Positions 61,140 through 64,000 of a stretch of DNA of 64,000 nt are shown one piece after another (positions within the stretch are counted from its first letter, which is position 1; every line of letters begins with the position of its first letter). The position numbers were made by a program, and so were the translations under genes. The notes under the pieces are model-generated. The model had not been told where the DNA came from and ran no database searches. It saw only the letters and a list, made by a program, of their open reading frames with translations. Origin of the DNA: Siphonodentalium dalli (Eukaryota; Mollusca; Scaphopoda; Gadilida; Siphonodentaliidae); the NCBI GenBank assembly GCA_032622095.1, contig CP136063.1, positions 36,060,106 through 36,124,105 on the forward strand. The letters run 5' to 3'.

Positions 61140-62370
61140 GTGACTAATTACCGCCCGGGACCGCCCGGGGACCGTCCGGGACCGCCCGGGACCGCCCGGG
61201 TGACCCCACGTGCCCGTGGACACAATATCTCGACGTTATAACGTAGCGACATGCCAACTGAGGGCAACATAGAAAAAATTACTCGCTCGCTCGTCTCCGG
61301 TCGGTCATATTAACCCCACAAATGCCGATATTGGCTAAAAGAGCCTGTGTGATTACTGGTGTCTTCGTGTGTTTTCAGACAGATTATTTAGGTAATTCTC
61401 GGTAGTGCAATACACATGAGTGTTAATTCCATATATTGACTCGTGGAGGCGTCCACGGCCGATGTTATTAACCCCTAAAATTCCGGTAAAATAGTGTATA
61501 AACAAAAAAACCTTGGGACCGCCCGGGACCGCCCGGGCGGCCCCATGGGCGCGTGGACACTATATCTCAAAGTTATAACATAGCGACATACCCCACGAGG
61601 TCAACCTAGAAAATGTTACCCACTCGCTTGACTCCGGCCGGTGTTATTAACCCCTCAAAATCCGATAAAATGGTATAAAAACAAAAAGAACACTGAGACC
61701 ACCCGGGACTGCCCCCGGGAGGCCCCATGGGCCCGTGGACACTATATCTCGACGTTATAACGTAGCGACATACCCCACGAGGTCAACATATACAACTGTA
61801 CTCGCTCGCTCGACTCCGGTCGGTGTTATTAATCCCTCAATATCCGATAAAATGGTATATAATCAAAAAGAACATTGGGACCGCCCGGGTGGCCCCCTGG
61901 GCACGTGGACACTATATCTCGACGTTACAACGTAGCGACATACCCCACGAGGTCAACATAGAAAATGTTACTCGCTCGCTCGAATCCGGCCGGTGTTATT
62001 AACCCCTCAAGATCCGATAAAATGGTATATAAACAAAATGAACACTGGGACCGCCCGGAACCGCCCGGACGGCCCCACGGGCCCGTGGACACTATATCTC
62101 GACGTTATACCGTAGCGACATACCCCACGAGGTCAACATAGAAAATGATACTCGCTCGCTCGACTCCGGCCGGTGTTATTAACCCCTCAAAATCCGATAA
62201 AATGGTATATAATCAAAAAGAACATTGGGACCCGCCCTGGCGGCCCCCTGGGCCCGTGGACACTATATCTCGACGTTATAACGTAGCGACATACCGCACG
62301 AGGTCAACCTAGAAACTGTTACTCGCTTACTCGACTCCGGCCGGTATTACTAACCCCATAAAAGTCCGAT
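61140..62370 (+). repeat. GC-rich tandem array, units of 170-182 bp
   Basis: Each unit holds GGGACCGCCCGGG-type boxes, a CCCGTGGACACTATATCTCG block, CGACGTTATAACGTAGCGAC, CCCCACGAGGTCAAC, CTCGCTCGCTCGACTCCGG and ATCCGATAAAATGGTATA. The CGTGGACAC marker lies at 61,215, 61,552, 61,734, 61,904, 62,084 and about 62,255. The first interval (337 bp) includes an extra segment (about 61,320-61,470) that is repeated after the last unit (about 62,355-62,505). The array therefore has similar long units at both ends. Confidence 0.85.
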
Positions 62371-63824
62371 ATTGGCTAAGAGGGCACGGACAGCTCGGTG
62401 TCTTCTTTTGATTTCGGACAGCATATTTTGATGATGCATGGTAGTGCAATACCACCTGATAGTGACTTCCAGATATTGTCTCGCTGACGCGTCAACACAA
62501 AATCCCGCAAAATACCGTATCACCATAAATATTCGGCCCTACATGATCGTAAATATCGCAATTTTCTTGAATGTTTTCAATAAAAATTAATAACTTTACA
62601 CCTATAATTTTTATATTTTGACACGAGCGGGTGTAATTGAGAGTCTGAAGAGAGCCGCGGCAGATGTTTGAATGTGTTGATATCAATTAGCAGTAAAACG
62701 GTATCGCAATTGTTATATACATTAACCCGTTCACAATAATCAGAAGACATATTGCCGGAGTTAAATCGAAACTGTGTTTTCATAACACTTGGGGAAGACG
62801 AACAGGTAATCTCGTGACAACAGTGGAGATTTGCGATGAGGTTTCCGTGTTTTTATTGCAATCGAAAATGGTCGTAATCCCAAAATCTTCTTGGTGCGAG
62901 ACAATAACGATCAATATGACGAAGAGAGTATTTGTGATACTGGAAACCCGTGTACTTAATTTGCTTACCGACCAATCACACGATATTTCGTTATGGGGTA
63001 GATTATATATAATCGTGTGTGAATTAAAAATAAAATTTAATTCTAAATATCTTAAAATCATGCGACCACGTATTCGATTCACGCTTCCATCCATGGTGCT
63101 GTATCCGTGTTCCGTCTGCTCTACTGAAGCTGAAGATGAGTCAATATAGTTTTTATGGGGGGGGGGGGGGTGACCATATTACATATTATATATTTTCTTT
63201 ATTAGCTCCACATATGGAGAGTATGATGACCTCCATCACCGGGAATAATGTGTTCAGTCCTTGCCCAAAAGGTCGTGGGTTGGGTTGCAATATATGGGGA
63301 GGTACTTTGACCAGGAAAATCCTATTATACATGTCCAGTTGACATCAGAGGTCTTAAAAGGGCACTAATTATTAATAAAATAAAATCATTAATTATATAC
63401 CCAAAATTGTTGAAATATGATCGGTGAAAATTGAAACATGTGGGTGAAATTGGCCCATGGCGTGTCAAGAGAAAAGGGCACTAAGTATTGGTAAAATAAA
63501 ATAATTAATTTTATAACCAAAATTGTTGCAATCTGATCGGTGAGAATTGAAACATGTGGGTAAAATTAGCCCACAGCGTATCAATATTTATAGATGCCGT
63601 TGACTTCAGACGACTTAAAGGGGCATATACGAGCAATTGTTGGCTAATTTGACAATAAACGCTCTTTATTTGTCATAATATGATAATATTCCAGGCATGT
63701 ATAAATTGGTGCGTTAGATTAGACTAGTCGATCCTTAAATAGTGACTTTTCAATTTCTATAAGTGGAGATAGAGCTGCGAACAAATATATGTGATCTGAT
63801 TTGGGGGGGGGATAACGTTTCTAG
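62371..63824. other. Sequence between opposed GC-rich arrays, no gene recognised
   Basis: Overlapping ORFs of 104-111 codons on both strands (62,780-63,149) show no domain. Poly-G tracts lie at 63,157-63,170 and 63,803-63,811. This could be the interior of a DNA element whose inverted ends are the flanking arrays. Confidence 0.35.
63340..63630. repeat. 116-bp tandem duplication with a third partial copy
   Basis: AAAAGGGCACTAA at 63,356 and AAAAGGGCACTAAG at 63,472 begin segments that stay similar through GATCGGTGAAAATTGAAACA, CATGTGGGT and GCCCA. A further start, GTTGACTTCAGACGACTTAAAGGGG near 63,598, matches GTTGACATCAGAGGTCTTAAAAGGG at 63,339. Confidence 0.75.
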
Positions 63825-64000
63825 GTTGACCTCGTGGGGTATGGCGCTACGTTATAACGTCGAGATATAGTGTCCACGGGCCCATGGGGCCTCCCGGGCG
63901 GTCCCAGTGTTATTTTTGTTTATATACCATTTTATCGGATTTTGAGGGGTTAATAACACCGGCCGGAGTCGAGCGAGCGAGTATCATTTTCTAGGTTGAC
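63825..64000 (-). repeat. Inverted copy of the 170-182 bp GC-rich unit, off the right edge
   Basis: The sequence is the reverse complement of the units at 61,140-62,370, including GTTGACCTCGTGGGGTATGG, CGTTATAACGTCGAGATATA, CCGGGCGGTCCCAG and CCGGCCGGAGTCGAGCGAGC. It continues past the window end. Confidence 0.9.

Noticed and set aside
62780-63149. 104- and 111-codon ORFs on opposite strands
   Set aside because: They overlap each other. There is no recognised domain and no transposase motif, so they are reported only as unidentified interior.
63199-63345. tRNA-like GGTCGTGGGTTGGG stretch
   Set aside because: The B-box resemblance is partial, and no A box or cloverleaf can be formed at suitable spacing.

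Overview
This is a repeat-dominated window from an animal genome, most probably a marine invertebrate such as a mollusc, although the species cannot be fixed. The eukaryotic evidence is a decayed BEL/Pao LTR retrotransposon, a decayed zinc-finger plus Tnp2-type transposase gene, a spliced integrin-alpha-like exon, TTAA-type miniature transposons, a foldback transposon and a 35.6 kb satellite. No intact cellular gene, rRNA, tRNA, CRISPR array or operon is visible. Every ORF inside the satellite follows from the repeat itself.

Layout. 1-4.07 kb (minus): a BEL/Pao gag-pol cut by the left window edge and broken by several frameshifts. It ends in an uninterrupted reverse transcriptase/RNase H frame that runs off the edge. 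5.04-5.47 kb: a minisatellite built on ACCCAGGT. 6.07-6.44 kb: a possible miniature inverted-repeat element. 6.52-9.08 kb (minus): a CACTA/Tnp2-like transposase pseudogene with two N-terminal zinc fingers. 9.1-17.8 kb: gene-poor DNA holding two copies of one piggyBac-like miniature element (11.28-11.64 and 14.27-14.66 kb, opposite orientations), a 167-bp palindrome (15.5 kb) and thirteen identical copies of a 34-bp repeat (15.98-16.42 kb).

17.79-53.80 kb is the core. A homogeneous 94-bp satellite of about 379 units is flanked on the right by an exon encoding an integrin FG-GAP repeat (53,660-53,804, minus). On the left lie three degenerate copies of the 3' end of that exon, two of them with good splice donors. 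The array therefore appears to lie inside an integrin-alpha-like gene, and its right edge falls on the exon's splice donor. Every unit carries a canonical G-quadruplex motif on the minus strand, which is the RNA-like strand of that gene. The array contains nested higher-order repeats and one inverted unit.

53.8-58.7 kb: a 22-bp minisatellite split by a 4.3 kb foldback element whose arms carry coding-like sub-repeats. 59.7-61.07 kb: a 668-bp tandem duplication with 140-bp hairpins. 61.1-64.0 kb: a GC-rich array of 170-182 bp units, with an opposite-strand copy running off the right edge, enclosing about 1.5 kb of unidentified sequence.

There is no pathway here. The notable biology is how mobile and tandem DNA has accumulated in and around an integrin-like locus.
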